The notes under the pieces are model-generated. The model had not been told where the DNA came from and did not search any database. It saw nothing but the letters and a program-made list of their open reading frames with translations. The position numbers were made by a program, and so were the translations under genes. Shown piece after piece: positions 8,878-18,735 of a DNA stretch of 64,000 bases. Source of the stretch: Streptomyces colonosanans (GTDB taxonomy: Bacteria; Actinomycetota; Actinomycetes; Streptomycetales; Streptomycetaceae); the NCBI RefSeq assembly GCF_001866645.1, contig NZ_MLYP01000032.1, positions 1 to 64,000 of the forward strand, given 5' to 3'. How positions within the stretch are numbered: position 1 is the stretch's first letter; each line of letters starts with the position of its first letter.

Positions 8878-9405
8878 TCAACCGGCCGTCGCAACAGCGA
8901 CTGCTTGGACTGATAGCAGGTGCTCGTTCAGGGTTTCGGCGGGTGTCTTCCAGTCGAGGGTTTTCCGGGGCCTGTTGTTGAGTGCGAGAGCTACGGCGGA
9001 GAGCTCGTCGGCGTCGTCCTCGACGCCCCGTCGCCCACCGGCGGTCTTCGCGGCGGGGCTCCGCATCACGCGCGCGATCCGCTTGTGGTTGACCTGCTCG
9101 CCGTCATCGCGGAGCTCGGCGGTGATCCTGGGGACGTCGTAGGTGCCGTCCGAGTCGCGGTGCACGGCCCGTATCCGGGCGGCAAGCCGGGCGTCGGCCG
9201 CCTGCCGGGTGGCTCGGTCGGCGGCCGTTCGGCGCCAGTAGTAGAAGCTGGAGCGGGCGATGCCGAGGATGGTGCACAACCGCTTCACGCCGTAATGGCG
9301 CTGGTGGTCGGCGACGAACTGGAAGCGGTTCACCAGCGCGTCTCCCCCGGCGAAAACCTTCGCCGCCTTCCGCAGGATCTCGCGTTCCTCTTCAAGTTCA
9401 CGAAG
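8878..9405 (-). pseudogene. Chimeric IS remnant: IS3 OrfA tail/OrfB start joined to IS30-type tail
   Basis: Reading leftwards, 9405-9334 encodes the OrfA end (LEEEREILRKAAK, then an FAGETRW-like ending in the overlapping frame). Next comes the OrfB start at 9333 (FVADHQRHYGVKRLC, then SSFYYWRR and a winged-helix region). Near 9050 the frame passes without interruption into ALNNRPRKTLDWKTPAETLNE, the C-terminus of IS30-family transposases. The catalytic cores of both are gone. The 151-residue open frame is therefore a fusion of two unrelated transposase ends created by deletion, and cannot be active. Confidence 0.7.
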
Positions 9406-9435
9406 GGCGCCGCACGGGAGTTCCCGTGCGGCGCC
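9406..9435 (-). terminator. Terminator of the S8 protease gene
   Basis: A perfect 14-bp inverted repeat (GGCGCCGCACGGGA and its complement) with a 2-nt loop lies 21 nt after the protease stop codon. It has no long T-run, as is usual in Streptomyces. A near copy lies at 25864-25891 in opposite orientation. Confidence 0.7.
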
Positions 9436-9455
9436 TCCGCTGTGGGCAAGGCGTG

Positions 9456-12400
9456 TTACTTCAGCGCGTACGCCCGGGTGACGGTCTGGACCGTGCGGTT
9501 GCCCGCCTTGTCCCAGACCTCGGCCTTGATGCTGACGTAGCCGTTGGAGTCGGACAGTTCAGCATTGGTGAACCGGGCCTTGAACGAGGTGTCGTCGGTG
9601 CGGTCGACGTCGACGTTCTTCCAGGTGGCGCCGTCGTCGTAGCTGACAGAGAACTTCGCCCCGGCCATCCGGCTGTCGCCGGCGAAGCCCTGGGCACGGG
9701 AGGCGTCCACGGTGACCGTGAAGGGTTTGCCCGCGGCCACCTCGTTGAGCAGGGAGGCCTTCATCCGGTAGTCGAGCTGGATGACGGGCAGTGTCTCGCA
9801 GGCGGTCGCCTGGGGGATGACCGCCTTGCAGTCGGGTGCCTCCATCGACTTCGGCGCCTCGGACGTGAAGCCGTACTCGGTGACGACCTTGCCGCCGAGC
9901 TTCACCGTGCTGTCGGCATGGGTGTCGGTGGAGACAAAGGTGTAGTCGGCCTTCTCCGGCACGAAGATCCTGGAGGTGTCGCTGATCTGCTCACCCTTGC
10001 GGTAGTACGCCCAGGTCCGACTCACACCGTAGTAAGTCGAGTGCGTCGGGTCGCTGTCACCGCCGAGAGCCGGCGAGAAGAGGGTGCCTATGTCGGAACG
10101 GCAGAACGAGCAGGCGTAGTCGGGTTCGACGGACGGATGCTGCACGGGCGCCCACCAGTGCGCGGCGACCGAGGTCCCGGGCCGGTAGCTGCGCGCCGAC
10201 TCGAGCATGACCATTGACCCGCCGCTGCCGGAGGAAGTGACCCGGGCCCGGTAGGTGACGTCCGGACGGGCCAGCATGTAGTCGTCACGTTCGGTGCCCA
10301 GCTGGAGACTACGCGAGAACCGTCCCGGGTACCAGGGGGCCGGACCCTGGGAACTCACAGCGTAAAAGCCTATCTTTTCGGTGCCGTTGCTGTGGAACGA
10401 GTTACGGACCTTGGCGTAGTCGTCCTTCTTGCTGGGGGTCGACAGGTTCGCCGGGATACCGGTGTTCCAGTCGTAGTGGCCCGTGTACTGGTAGTGCGAC
10501 TCCTTGATGCTCCGGACGTCGATCGTGGTCCGGCCGGCCGCGACATCGGCAGTGAGCCTGCGGCCTTCGTCGTAGTTGACGCCGAAGTACGGCACGTTCA
10601 CCCCGTCGACGTACACGCTGAGGGTTTCGTCGACGCTGGGGGCGAGGACGATCGCGGCGGCGCCGGCCGCCTCCACGCGCTGGACCGGCGGGTTGTTGCC
10701 GAAGAAATTGTCCAGGTGCAGAAGGGCCGCCTTGCCCTTGAGGTCGAGTCCCGCCAGATCCTCCGCGGTTCCGGCGCCGACGTCCACGAGGTCATAGCGG
10801 CCGCGGCCGTCGAACCGGTTGAAATACTCGGAGGGGATGGGCGTCAGTGCACGCGACTCCGGCCTGGTCACCGATGCCCGGATCAGCGGCTCGCGGCGTG
10901 ACTGGTAGAAGGAGGCCCACAGCTCGCCGTCACCCTTCTTCGGTGCCTCGACCGGGATGGCGCCCGCGTGCTCCTCACTGATGGCCACGTTCACCAGGCC
11001 GAAGCCCTGCAGCGAGCTCTTGTCCCCCTCCATCGGGCGGGCGAGGGCATACGCGTAGTCCGCGGTCTCCAGGGGCCGCTTCTCGTCGCGCACGTCCAGC
11101 TTGAAGTCGGTCGCTGTGGTGCCGTCGACGGTCAGCTCGGCGTCATGGGAGGTGAGGTCGATCGTCGGAAGAGCGAAGAGATCGCTGGCGTAGTTCGTGA
11201 ACTTGTCCCCGCTGCTCTGGGTTTCCACCGCACCCATCATGCTGTAACGCTCCGCGGGCAGGCGCAGTTCGGCCTTCCCAGTGTCGAAGCCGAGCCCGAA
11301 CTTGAAACTGCCGGTGCTCATCCCCTTGAGGCTGTAGCGGAAACCGCTCGGCGTCTGGCCCTTGCGGTCCTTGAAATGGATGGTGAGCTTGTGCTTCTCG
11401 GGCTCCTTGTCCAGGCCGATGGCCGTGTGGGCGGTGGCGCCCGTCGAGCTGGTCAGGGTGAGGGTGCCGTTGGTCAGGCCGGTTGGGGCGAGGTTCGGGT
11501 CGAGGGTGACGGTGATCTCGGTGCTGGCGCCGGCAGCCACCTCGACCGGCCCCGGGACGGTGACAGCGCCCTGCGGGATGTTCCCGCCGATTGCGGGGGT
11601 CACGGTGGTGACGGTGTCCGTGGAGTTGGTGACGGTGACGGTACGGGTTTCCTTCTCGTACGTCCCCGGCTGCCACTCGACCAGCCCGAAGTCGGCCGTA
11701 CCCGACAGTTCCAGCGCCGGATCGAGCGCGGCGGGCACATCCACCCGGCCGTTGCCCTGCTGGTAGACGGAGTAGTCGCTGCTGGGCTTGGCGTGCGTGA
11801 CGAGTGCCGCCTTGATGCGCCGGCCGGTCCAGTCCGGGTGGCGCTGGGCCAGCAGGGCGGCAGCGCCCGCGACATGCGGAGCCGCCATCGACGTACCGGA
11901 GGCCGCTGTGTAGTTCGCGTCGACGGGCGTGCCCATGGAGGTGCCCGCGGCGCGGGCCGCGACGATGCCGACGCCGGGCGCGGTGATCTCGGGCTTGATC
12001 GCGCTGTCGCCGACGCGCGGGCCACGGCTGGAGAATCCGGCGAGGACATCGGACTTGTCGACCCCGCCCACGGTGAGGGCGGAATCGGCCGTGCCGGGAC
12101 TCTCGATGGTGCTCGCTCGGGGGCCGGTGTTGCCGGCGGAGATGACGAACAGGGTGCCGGTGGTCGCCGACAGCCGGTCCACCGCCTGCGTCATCGGGTC
12201 TTGGGGAGTGTTCGTGGTGCCGCCGAGGCTCATACTCACCACATCGGCGCCCTGGGCCGCGGCCCACTCCATGCCGTTCATGATCCACGAAAACTGACCG
12301 CTGCCCTCGTCTGCGAGCACCTTGCCCACCAAGAGGTCGGCGCCGGGCGCCACGCCCTTGTACTTGCCGCCCGAGTTGGCGCCGCTGCCCACGATGGTGG

Positions 12401-13271
12401 AGGCGACATGGGTGCCGTGGCCGTGTCCGTCCTGGACCGTGGCGGCGCCGTCCACAAAGCTCCGAGTGGCTGTCAGCCGCCCCTTGATGTCGGCGTTGTT
12501 GAGGTCCACGCCGGTGTCGAGGACGGCGACCTTGACGCCCTTGCCGTCCACGCCCTTCGCCCAGGCCTCGGGAGCGCCGATCTGCGGCACGCTCTGGTCG
12601 AGGGACGCCCGGACCTTCCCGTCGTACCAGAGGCGGGAGACCTTCGACACGCTCGGGGCGGTGACCATCCTGCCGTGCCGGGGCCGCTCGGACACAGGCT
12701 TGACGGACCGCCAGAACTCTCCGGCATGCTTCTTGTCGACCTTCACGCCCGCCATGTCGACGGTCTCCAGCAGCGCACCCCGATGGGCGTCGGGCAAGTC
12801 GTCGACGCGCGCCTTGAGCGTGGCGTCCGACGGCTTGTCCGCATAACCGACGATCACCGGCAGACTGCCACTGCGGGAGTCGGCGTAACCGTCCCTGATG
12901 AGCCGGGTGACATTGAACAGCTCGCGGTCGACCGCGTCGGAGGCGATCGCGCCCATCGCATCCGCGGGGATCACATACAGGGCCCCGTCCGGCCCGGACA
13001 TCGTCTCGAAGTGCTTGCTCGCGCTGCGGGCGTCGGCGAAGTGCACCGACTGTCTGCCGGTGGCGTCCTTGACGACTTCGACGGTGTCGCCGGTGACCAG
13101 GGTGACCCGGGTCGTGACGGCCCCCCCGGCGGGGGCCGCGGGCTGCACCAGGCCCGTGTTCTGCTCCGAAGCCCCGGCGGCACCTGCCAGGCCGGGCAGC
13201 GCGGCGACAGCGGCCAGCACCACCCCCGTTGCCAGAAGTCGTCTGTACCGGGTTGCTCTTGGGTTGTCCAC
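9456..13271 (-). CDS. Giant secreted S8 (subtilisin-like) serine protease
   Basis: The 1271-residue protein starts at a GTG at 13271 behind AAGGGGAGCAC; a longer frame upstream lacks signal character. A signal peptide (about 1-33) is followed by a propeptide-like region to about 225. The catalytic domain has Asp252 in LDTGVD, His285 in GHGTHVA, oxyanion Asn381 in SAGNTGP and Ser461 in GTSMAAPH. It is followed by beta-sandwich modules, a PA-like domain (KGKAALLHL, AGAAAIVLAP, about residues 860-930) and a C-terminal immunoglobulin-like domain ending TRAYALK. It should act outside the cell on protein substrates. The gene is monocistronic with its own terminator. The catalytic set is complete, so it should be active. 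Confidence 0.92.
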   Translation of the reverse strand: MDNPRATRYRRLLATGVVLAAVAALPGLAGAAGASEQNTGLVQPAAPAGGAVTTRVTLVTGDTVEVVKDATGRQSVHFADARSASKHFETMSGPDGALYVIPADAMGAIASDAVDRELFNVTRLIRDGYADSRSGSLPVIVGYADKPSDATLKARVDDLPDAHRGALLETVDMAGVKVDKKHAGEFWRSVKPVSERPRHGRMVTAPSVSKVSRLWYDGKVRASLDQSVPQIGAPEAWAKGVDGKGVKVAVLDTGVDLNNADIKGRLTATRSFVDGAATVQDGHGHGTHVASTIVGSGANSGGKYKGVAPGADLLVGKVLADEGSGQFSWIMNGMEWAAAQGADVVSMSLGGTTNTPQDPMTQAVDRLSATTGTLFVISAGNTGPRASTIESPGTADSALTVGGVDKSDVLAGFSSRGPRVGDSAIKPEITAPGVGIVAARAAGTSMGTPVDANYTAASGTSMAAPHVAGAAALLAQRHPDWTGRRIKAALVTHAKPSSDYSVYQQGNGRVDVPAALDPALELSGTADFGLVEWQPGTYEKETRTVTVTNSTDTVTTVTPAIGGNIPQGAVTVPGPVEVAAGASTEITVTLDPNLAPTGLTNGTLTLTSSTGATAHTAIGLDKEPEKHKLTIHFKDRKGQTPSGFRYSLKGMSTGSFKFGLGFDTGKAELRLPAERYSMMGAVETQSSGDKFTNYASDLFALPTIDLTSHDAELTVDGTTATDFKLDVRDEKRPLETADYAYALARPMEGDKSSLQGFGLVNVAISEEHAGAIPVEAPKKGDGELWASFYQSRREPLIRASVTRPESRALTPIPSEYFNRFDGRGRYDLVDVGAGTAEDLAGLDLKGKAALLHLDNFFGNNPPVQRVEAAGAAAIVLAPSVDETLSVYVDGVNVPYFGVNYDEGRRLTADVAAGRTTIDVRSIKESHYQYTGHYDWNTGIPANLSTPSKKDDYAKVRNSFHSNGTEKIGFYAVSSQGPAPWYPGRFSRSLQLGTERDDYMLARPDVTYRARVTSSGSGGSMVMLESARSYRPGTSVAAHWWAPVQHPSVEPDYACSFCRSDIGTLFSPALGGDSDPTHSTYYGVSRTWAYYRKGEQISDTSRIFVPEKADYTFVSTDTHADSTVKLGGKVVTEYGFTSEAPKSMEAPDCKAVIPQATACETLPVIQLDYRMKASLLNEVAAGKPFTVTVDASRAQGFAGDSRMAGAKFSVSYDDGATWKNVDVDRTDDTSFKARFTNAELSDSNGYVSIKAEVWDKAGNRTVQTVTRAYALK

Positions 13272-13501
13272 GTGCTCCCCTTCACTCCTTTTGCGGACTG
13301 AAGCCGACTGCCCCACAAAGACGACAGACGCGTCGCGGGAGAGGCGGTCGGCTGTGCCGGGCCAGGGTCTACGGAGATCGCTTCCCGGAGAAAGACGTCG
13401 GCGCTGTCCGAATCCGGCGTGGCAGGACCCTGACAAATACCTCCAGGCGTGCACGCATCCTTGTCAAGGCCGGACGTGACCGTCTCTCACCCGATGAAAC
13501 G

Positions 13502-13783
13502 TCACCGGGCACGCGGATCAACCAACTTGGTTCGGCCGTGCCTGACCGCCGCCGGCTCGACGGTGCACCGCGCAACCCGGACGCCTTCGCGCCGCAGCTG
13601 GCGGTGGATGCGCCAGGCCCCATACGTCTCGCCGGATTCGGCGTGGAGGCGGCGGATGTGCTCTATGAGCTGTTCGTCGCGCCGGTGCCTGGCGGACTTG
13701 GGTCGTCTGCGGCGTGCGTTGTATGCCGAAACCGACAGGTCCAGTTCCCGCCACACCGGCTCGACCCCGAAGTCGTCGCGAAG
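13502..13783 (-). pseudogene. IS3-family OrfB N-terminal fragment
   Basis: Leftward from about 13783 the frame reads RDDFGVEPVWRELDLSVSAY, then RRDEQLIEHIRRLHAESGE and WRIHRQLRREGVRVAR. This is the HTH_21 region at the start of IS3 transposase OrfB. After about 85 residues it leaves the family and ends at a stop. The rve/DDE core is missing. Confidence 0.7.
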
Positions 13784-13785
13784 GT

Positions 13786-13900
13786 TGTTGCTACAACACG
13801 AAACGCCGTCACAGCGCGGCCGGCGGGAAGCCGCCCCTCGAGTTCGAACAGATCATCCAGGAAGTGCGAGCCCGGACCGATCAAGAAGGCCGAGCCGCAA
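13786..13900 (+). pseudogene. IS3-family OrfB C-terminal fragment, inverted to its neighbour
   Basis: On the plus strand YNTKRRHSAAGGKPPLEFEQ continues to RTDQEGRAA, the end of an IS3-family transposase (FYNxxRRHS, then GxxxPxEFE). It abuts the OrfB N-terminal fragment on the other strand at about 13785. The two halves therefore lie back to back, showing inversion or two separate insertions. Confidence 0.65.
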
Positions 13901-14256
13901 CACCAACGTCTCTACGCAACCAGGGGATTGACAGCTCACCAGCTTCCACGAAGGTGTCACCGACTACATCGACGCGGACGTGTACCCGCCGCGTGGTCCG
14001 CTGGACCACAGATCGATCAACGACGGATTCCGGTCAAGTTGGCGACGCGTACATGACGGGTCTCTGTCAACGCTGGCACGCTTCTGTCCAGTCGCTGCAG
14101 AGCACCCTTGCAAACGTACGCGCACCACACGATGCGGCGATCACGTCGGACACCGTCCGACCCACTCGCACCTCCAGCTCTACCGGGCGGCAACACCCCC
14201 GCCTGCCCGGCTGCCTCCCGCCGGTACACACCCGGCCGCCGCACAAGGAGTTCCGT
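13901..14256. other. Upstream region of the M4 protease, no gene
   Basis: Base composition drops slightly below that of the coding flanks, and I see no gene. The interval must hold the promoter of the M4 protease gene. An AAGGAG site at 14245-14250 marks its end. No convincing -35/-10 pair was found by eye. Confidence 0.4.
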
Positions 14257-16530
14257 GTGAATCGATCCCCCCGAAAGGCCGTCGCCGCGAGCGCGTTGAT
14301 AGCCGGCGCCGCGATGATCGCGGCCGCGCTGCCGTCCAGCGTCGCCACCGCCGACACCATGAGCCAGGCCCCGGCCAAGGCCCAGGCTCGCGCCGGCGCA
14401 CTGCCGGTGCAGTTGTCGCCGTCGCAGCGTGGCAAGTTGCTGGCCGCGGCGAACGCGTCCCGGGCGGTGACCGCCAGGTCGCTGCACCTGAGATCGCAGG
14501 AGGCGCTGATCGTCAAGTCCGTCCTGAAGGACGCGGACGGCAGCCTGCACACCCGCTACGAGCGGACCTTCGCCGGACTGCCGGTCCTGGGCGGCGACCT
14601 GGTCGTCCACACCGCCGCGAACGGCTCCACCAAGGGCGTCACCAAGGCCACCAACGCGACCATCACCGTCGCCTCCACCACCGCCGCCAAGAGCGCCGGC
14701 TCCGCGAAGACCTTCGCGCTGGGCCGCGCCAAGGCCAAGGGCGTCGCGAAGGCGACGGCCGGCACCGCCCGCAAGGTCGTCTGGGCCGCGTCCGGCACCC
14801 CGACCCTGGCCTGGGAGACGGTGGTCGGCGGCACCCAGGCCGACGGCACCCCCTCCGAGCTGCACGTCATCACCGACGCCAAGTCCGGCAAGAAGCTGTT
14901 CGAGTACCAGGGCATCGAGACCGGCGTCGGCAACAGCAAGTACTCCGGCCAGGTCACCATCGGCACCACACCGGCCGACGGCAGCTACTCGATGACCGAC
15001 GGCACCCGCGGCGGCCACAAGACCTACGACCTCAACCACGGCAGCTCCGGCACCGGCACGCTGTTCACCGACCCGGACGACACCTGGGGCGACGGCACCA
15101 CCGACGACCCGCAGACCGCCGCCGTGGACGCCGCCTACGGCGCCCAGCTCACCTGGGACTACTACAAGGACGTCCACGGCCGCAACGGCATCAAGAACGA
15201 CGGCGTCGGCGCCTACTCACGCGTCCACTACGGCAACGCCTACGCCAACGCGTTCTGGTCCGACTCCTGCTTCTGCATGACCTACGGCGACGGCTCCGGC
15301 AACACCAGGCCGCTCACCTCCATCGACGTCGGCGCCCACGAGATGACCCACGGCGTCACCTCCAACACCGCGGGCCTGATCTACCGCGGCGAGTCCGGCG
15401 GCCTCAACGAGGCCACCTCCGACATCATGGCCACCGCCGTGGAGTTCTGGGCCGACAACGCTTCCGACCCCGGCGACTACCTCGTCGGCGAGAAGATCGA
15501 CATCCGCGGCAACGGCACCCCGCTGCGCTACATGGACAAGCCCTCCAAGGACGGAAGGTCCGCCGACGCCTGGTACCCCGGTATCGACTCCCTCGACGTC
15601 CACTACTCCTCCGGCCCGGCCAACCACTGGTTCTACCTGGCCTCCGAGGGCAGCGGCGCCAAGACCGTCAACGGCGTGGACTACGACTCCGCGACCTCCG
15701 ACGGCCTGCCGGTCACCGCGATCGGCCGGGACGCCGCCGCCAAGATCTGGTACAGGGCCCTCACCACCTATATGACCTCGTCCACCGACTACGCCGGTGC
15801 CCGCACCGCCACCCTCCAGGCCGCCGCCGACCTGTACGGGCTGGGCAGCAACACCTACATCAACGCCGCCAACGCCTGGGCCGCCATCAACGTCGGCCCG
15901 CGCGTCGTCGACGGCATCATGCTGACCAACCCCGGCCCCCAGACCAGCGGGGTCGACACCGCCGCCAGCTTCCAGGTCCAGGCCACCGGCTTCAACCCCG
16001 GTGCCCTCACCTACTTCGCCACCGGCCTCCCCGCCGGCCTGACCATCAACCGCACCACCGGCCTCATCACCGGCACCGCCACTACGGTGGGCACCAGCGA
16101 CGTCACCGTCACCGTCAGAGGCTCCAAGCACGGCCTCAGCACGGCGACCTTCACCTGGTACGTCGCCAAGGGCGTCTTCGAGAACACCACCGACGTGTCG
16201 ATCCCGGACGGGGGCAAGGGCGTCCCAGGCCCCCACGTCTTCTCGGACATCGACGTCACCGGGCTCTCGGGCCAGGCGCCGAGCGACCTCAGGGTGGACG
16301 TGGACATCAAGCACACCTACCGCGGTGACCTGGTCATCGACCTGGTCGCTCCCGACGGCACGCTGTACCCGCTGAGGAAGTGGGACTGGCGCGACTCGGG
16401 CGCCAACCTCCGTGCCACCTACACGGTGGACGCCTCCAGCCAGGTCGCCAACGGCACCTGGCGGCTCCGGGTCCAGGACCAGGAGCGCTTCGACACGGGC
16501 TACATCGACAGCTGGAGGCTCGTCTTCTAA
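14257..16530 (+). CDS. Secreted M4 thermolysin-like metalloprotease with P-domain
   Basis: The 757-residue protein starts at the GTG at 14257, 6 nt after AAGGAG. A signal peptide (1-33) is followed by an FTP/PepSY propeptide (about 50-215). The zinc catalytic domain has HEMTH at 361-365 and the third ligand and partner in GGLNEATSD (Glu385). A putative-Ig (He_PIG-like) domain lies at about 555-635. A P/proprotein-convertase domain at about 640-757 contains DLVIDLVAPDGT. The enzyme is a neutral protease that hydrolyses extracellular protein. All metal ligands are present, so it should be active. The accessory P-domain is common in Streptomyces M4 enzymes and may stabilise or target the enzyme. 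Confidence 0.93.
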   Translation: MNRSPRKAVAASALIAGAAMIAAALPSSVATADTMSQAPAKAQARAGALPVQLSPSQRGKLLAAANASRAVTARSLHLRSQEALIVKSVLKDADGSLHTRYERTFAGLPVLGGDLVVHTAANGSTKGVTKATNATITVASTTAAKSAGSAKTFALGRAKAKGVAKATAGTARKVVWAASGTPTLAWETVVGGTQADGTPSELHVITDAKSGKKLFEYQGIETGVGNSKYSGQVTIGTTPADGSYSMTDGTRGGHKTYDLNHGSSGTGTLFTDPDDTWGDGTTDDPQTAAVDAAYGAQLTWDYYKDVHGRNGIKNDGVGAYSRVHYGNAYANAFWSDSCFCMTYGDGSGNTRPLTSIDVGAHEMTHGVTSNTAGLIYRGESGGLNEATSDIMATAVEFWADNASDPGDYLVGEKIDIRGNGTPLRYMDKPSKDGRSADAWYPGIDSLDVHYSSGPANHWFYLASEGSGAKTVNGVDYDSATSDGLPVTAIGRDAAAKIWYRALTTYMTSSTDYAGARTATLQAAADLYGLGSNTYINAANAWAAINVGPRVVDGIMLTNPGPQTSGVDTAASFQVQATGFNPGALTYFATGLPAGLTINRTTGLITGTATTVGTSDVTVTVRGSKHGLSTATFTWYVAKGVFENTTDVSIPDGGKGVPGPHVFSDIDVTGLSGQAPSDLRVDVDIKHTYRGDLVIDLVAPDGTLYPLRKWDWRDSGANLRATYTVDASSQVANGTWRLRVQDQERFDTGYIDSWRLVF

Positions 16531-16689
16531 GAGCGTCCGACAGCAGGCGCGCACCGGCGGTCAGAAGCTGCCCCCGGATGAAGAGCAGGCGCGAGCCGCG
16601 GTGATCACGGAGTTCTCCAAGCTCAGCGATCACCGGAAGGCTCGTGCCTGTCCTGCTGTCAGCTTGACGCTTAAGAGGGCGTTTACTCA

Positions 16690-17034
16690 GGTACGTCGCG
16701 GAAAGCAGCTTTCGCTACCACTGTGCTTGGGATGCCGAGCCGGGACGCCGTCCTCTGCTTCGAGCTCATCGCGCGGCTGCGGGCTGCCGTCAACGTGCCG
16801 CTGGTCCTCCACGGCTCCCCCGGTGTCGCAGACAACGACCTTGCGAAGGCCGTTGCCTCGGGCATTACGATGGTCAACATCTCGACCGATCTGAACAAGA
16901 TCTTCACCAGGACGGTGCGCGAGCGTCTCGGCGCGTCCCCCGAGGTCGGCGACCCGCGCAAGTACCTCGGCCCGGCCCGCGCGGCCGTCCAGGCAGAGGT
17001 GGCCCGGCTGCTCGGAGTGCTCGCCGGCAGCTGA
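16690..17034 (+). pseudogene. Class II ketose-bisphosphate aldolase, C-terminal fragment
   Basis: About 110 residues run FELIARLRAAVNVPLVLHGSPGV, then ITMVNISTDLN and DPRKYLGPARAAVQAEV to the stop. The zinc-binding His in LVLHGS and the phosphate-loop NIST region are intact, but the first ~170 residues with the other zinc ligands are missing. The family includes fructose- and tagatose-bisphosphate aldolases. Position next to a GH109-like gene hints at former N-acetylgalactosamine metabolism (inference). Upstream 16531-16690 holds only debris. Confidence 0.7.
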
Positions 17035-17131
17035 GGTCCCATCCTTCACCGCGGCCCGCCCCGCCGTGCACGCAGATGCAGCGGGATTCAGGCCGCGGTG
17101 TTCATTTCTGAGCGCAAGAAGCATTTTGCAA

Positions 17132-17168
17132 ACATCTATTGACACGCAGATGTCATGCCCATCACAGT
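17132..17168 (+). promoter_or_regulatory. Candidate operator/promoter of the GH109-like gene
   Basis: A TTGACA hexamer (17139-17144) lies inside an inverted repeat ACATCT-N10-AGATGT (17132-17153). An 18-bp spacer leads to CACAGT at 17163, a weak -10. The symmetry over the -35 suggests repressor control of a sugar-enzyme operon. This is pattern recognition only. Confidence 0.3.
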
Positions 17169-17212
17169 CGTTCCGCCAGTCATGCCGACCATGCCGAATC
17201 TGGAGTCCCGTC

Positions 17213-18658
17213 ATGTCTGAAGTCCCCGCAGTCTCGCGGCGTTCGGTTCTCGCAGGGGCGGTGGCCTCGGGCGCGCTCGCCGTCGGCCTCGGAACCGTCG
17301 CGTCCGCCCCCGCGCTTGCCGCGCCCGGCGCTGCCGAAACGGTCACGACCTCCGAGCGCCGCCGCCTCGCAGGCCAGACGTCCATGATCAATGTGCCGTA
17401 CGAGGAGCACCGGACCGTCCGGGTCGCCACCATCGGCCTCGGCAACCGCGGCAGAGGCATGACCCAGGGCTGGTCCATCGTGCCCGGCTGTCAGGTCACC
17501 GCCGTGTGCGACATCCGCGCGGACCGCGCCAAGCGCGTCGCGGACGACCTGGCCAAGGCGGGCAAGCCGCGCCCCGCCGAGTTCGGCGGCTCCGCCGACT
17601 CGTACGCCGAGATGCTCAAGCGGGACGACATCGACCTCGTCTACATCGCCACGCCCTGGGAGTTCCACTACAAGCAGGGCAAGGCCGCGCTGCTGGCCGG
17701 CAAGCATGTCATCGTCGAACTTCCCATCGCCACCCAGCTCGACGAGCTGTGGGACCTGGTCGACACCTGCGAGCGGACCCGACGGCACCTGATGCTCGCC
17801 GAGAACTGCTCGTACGGCCGCAACGAGCTGGCCATGCTCAAGATGGCGCACGACGGCGTCTTCGGTGACGTCACGAACGGCCACGGCGGCTACCTGCACG
17901 ACCTGCGCGCGCTGCTGTTCTCGGACACGTACTACACGGACTCCTGGCGTCGCCTGTGGCACACCCGCAGCACCGCCTCCTTCTACCCGATGCACGGTCT
18001 CGCCCCGGTCGCCGCGGCGATGGACATCAACCGCGGCGACCGGATGACCACGCTGCGCGCCACCGCGACCGCCCCGAAGGGCCTCGCCGACTACCGCGAG
18101 CGCTTCGTCCCCAAGGGCCACCCGTCGTGGAACGAGACCTATATCAACGGCGACCTCGTCACCTGCATGATCGAGACCGCGAACGGCCGGACGATCCGCG
18201 CCGAGCACAACGTGAGCGAACCCCGGCCGTACAGCCGGATCAACAGCATCGCGGGCAGCCGCGGCATCTTCGAGGACTACGCCGGAAACTCCTCCACCGG
18301 CGCCCGGATCTACTTCGAGCCCGACCACGGCGACGACGCCTGGCGGGACTTCGAGTCGTACCTCAAGGAGTTCGACCACTGGCTCTGGAAGAAGATCGGC
18401 GACGACGCCGCGAACAACGGCGGCCACGGTGGCATGGACTACGTCCTGCAGTGGCGCACCGTGCATCTGATGCGCGCCGGCCTCGTGCCCGACATCGACG
18501 TGTACGACTCGGCGGCCTGGTGCGCGCCGGTGCCGCTGAGCGTCATGTCCCTGGAGCACAAGGGCAAGCCTGTGGAGATCCCGGACTTCACCCGCGGTGC
18601 GTGGGTGAACCTCCGTCTCGGCCTCGATTCGCGCATGACGGAGATGCCGCCCGTGTGA
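17213..18658 (+). CDS. Tat-exported Gfo/Idh/MocA-type enzyme, GH109-like (alpha-N-acetylgalactosaminidase family)
   Basis: The 481-residue protein starts at the ATG at 17213, with GGAG 8 nt upstream. A twin-arginine signal SRRSVLAG (8-15) implies export in folded, cofactor-loaded form. A Rossmann fold with GLGNRGRG (75-82) binds NAD. The sequence then follows GH109 enzymes: VELPIATQ, the HGGYLHDLR loop, TSFYPMHGLAP-like STASFYPMHG, and GGHGGMDYVL near the C-terminus. GH109 enzymes use tightly bound NAD+ in a redox-assisted hydrolysis of terminal alpha-GalNAc. The next gene, a NEW3-domain secreted protein, is 77 nt downstream and probably cotranscribed. Specificity is inferred from the family; other exported dehydrogenases share the fold. 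Confidence 0.8.
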   Translation: MSEVPAVSRRSVLAGAVASGALAVGLGTVASAPALAAPGAAETVTTSERRRLAGQTSMINVPYEEHRTVRVATIGLGNRGRGMTQGWSIVPGCQVTAVCDIRADRAKRVADDLAKAGKPRPAEFGGSADSYAEMLKRDDIDLVYIATPWEFHYKQGKAALLAGKHVIVELPIATQLDELWDLVDTCERTRRHLMLAENCSYGRNELAMLKMAHDGVFGDVTNGHGGYLHDLRALLFSDTYYTDSWRRLWHTRSTASFYPMHGLAPVAAAMDINRGDRMTTLRATATAPKGLADYRERFVPKGHPSWNETYINGDLVTCMIETANGRTIRAEHNVSEPRPYSRINSIAGSRGIFEDYAGNSSTGARIYFEPDHGDDAWRDFESYLKEFDHWLWKKIGDDAANNGGHGGMDYVLQWRTVHLMRAGLVPDIDVYDSAAWCAPVPLSVMSLEHKGKPVEIPDFTRGAWVNLRLGLDSRMTEMPPV

Positions 18659-18735
18659 CTGCGGCCCACGTCCGGTCCTGTCCCCTGAGCCCTGGGCGAG
18701 CACTGCCCGAACCGTGAGAGAAGGAGCGAGCATTC

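Noticed and set aside
10968-13301. Long plus-strand open frame opposite the S8 protease
   Set aside because: Antisense shadow with low-complexity composition, while the minus strand has a complete catalytic triad and signal peptide.
13980-16328. 782-residue Arg-rich frame overlapping the M4 protease in another phase
   Set aside because: Extreme Arg/Pro/His composition, typical of a shifted frame of a high-GC gene.
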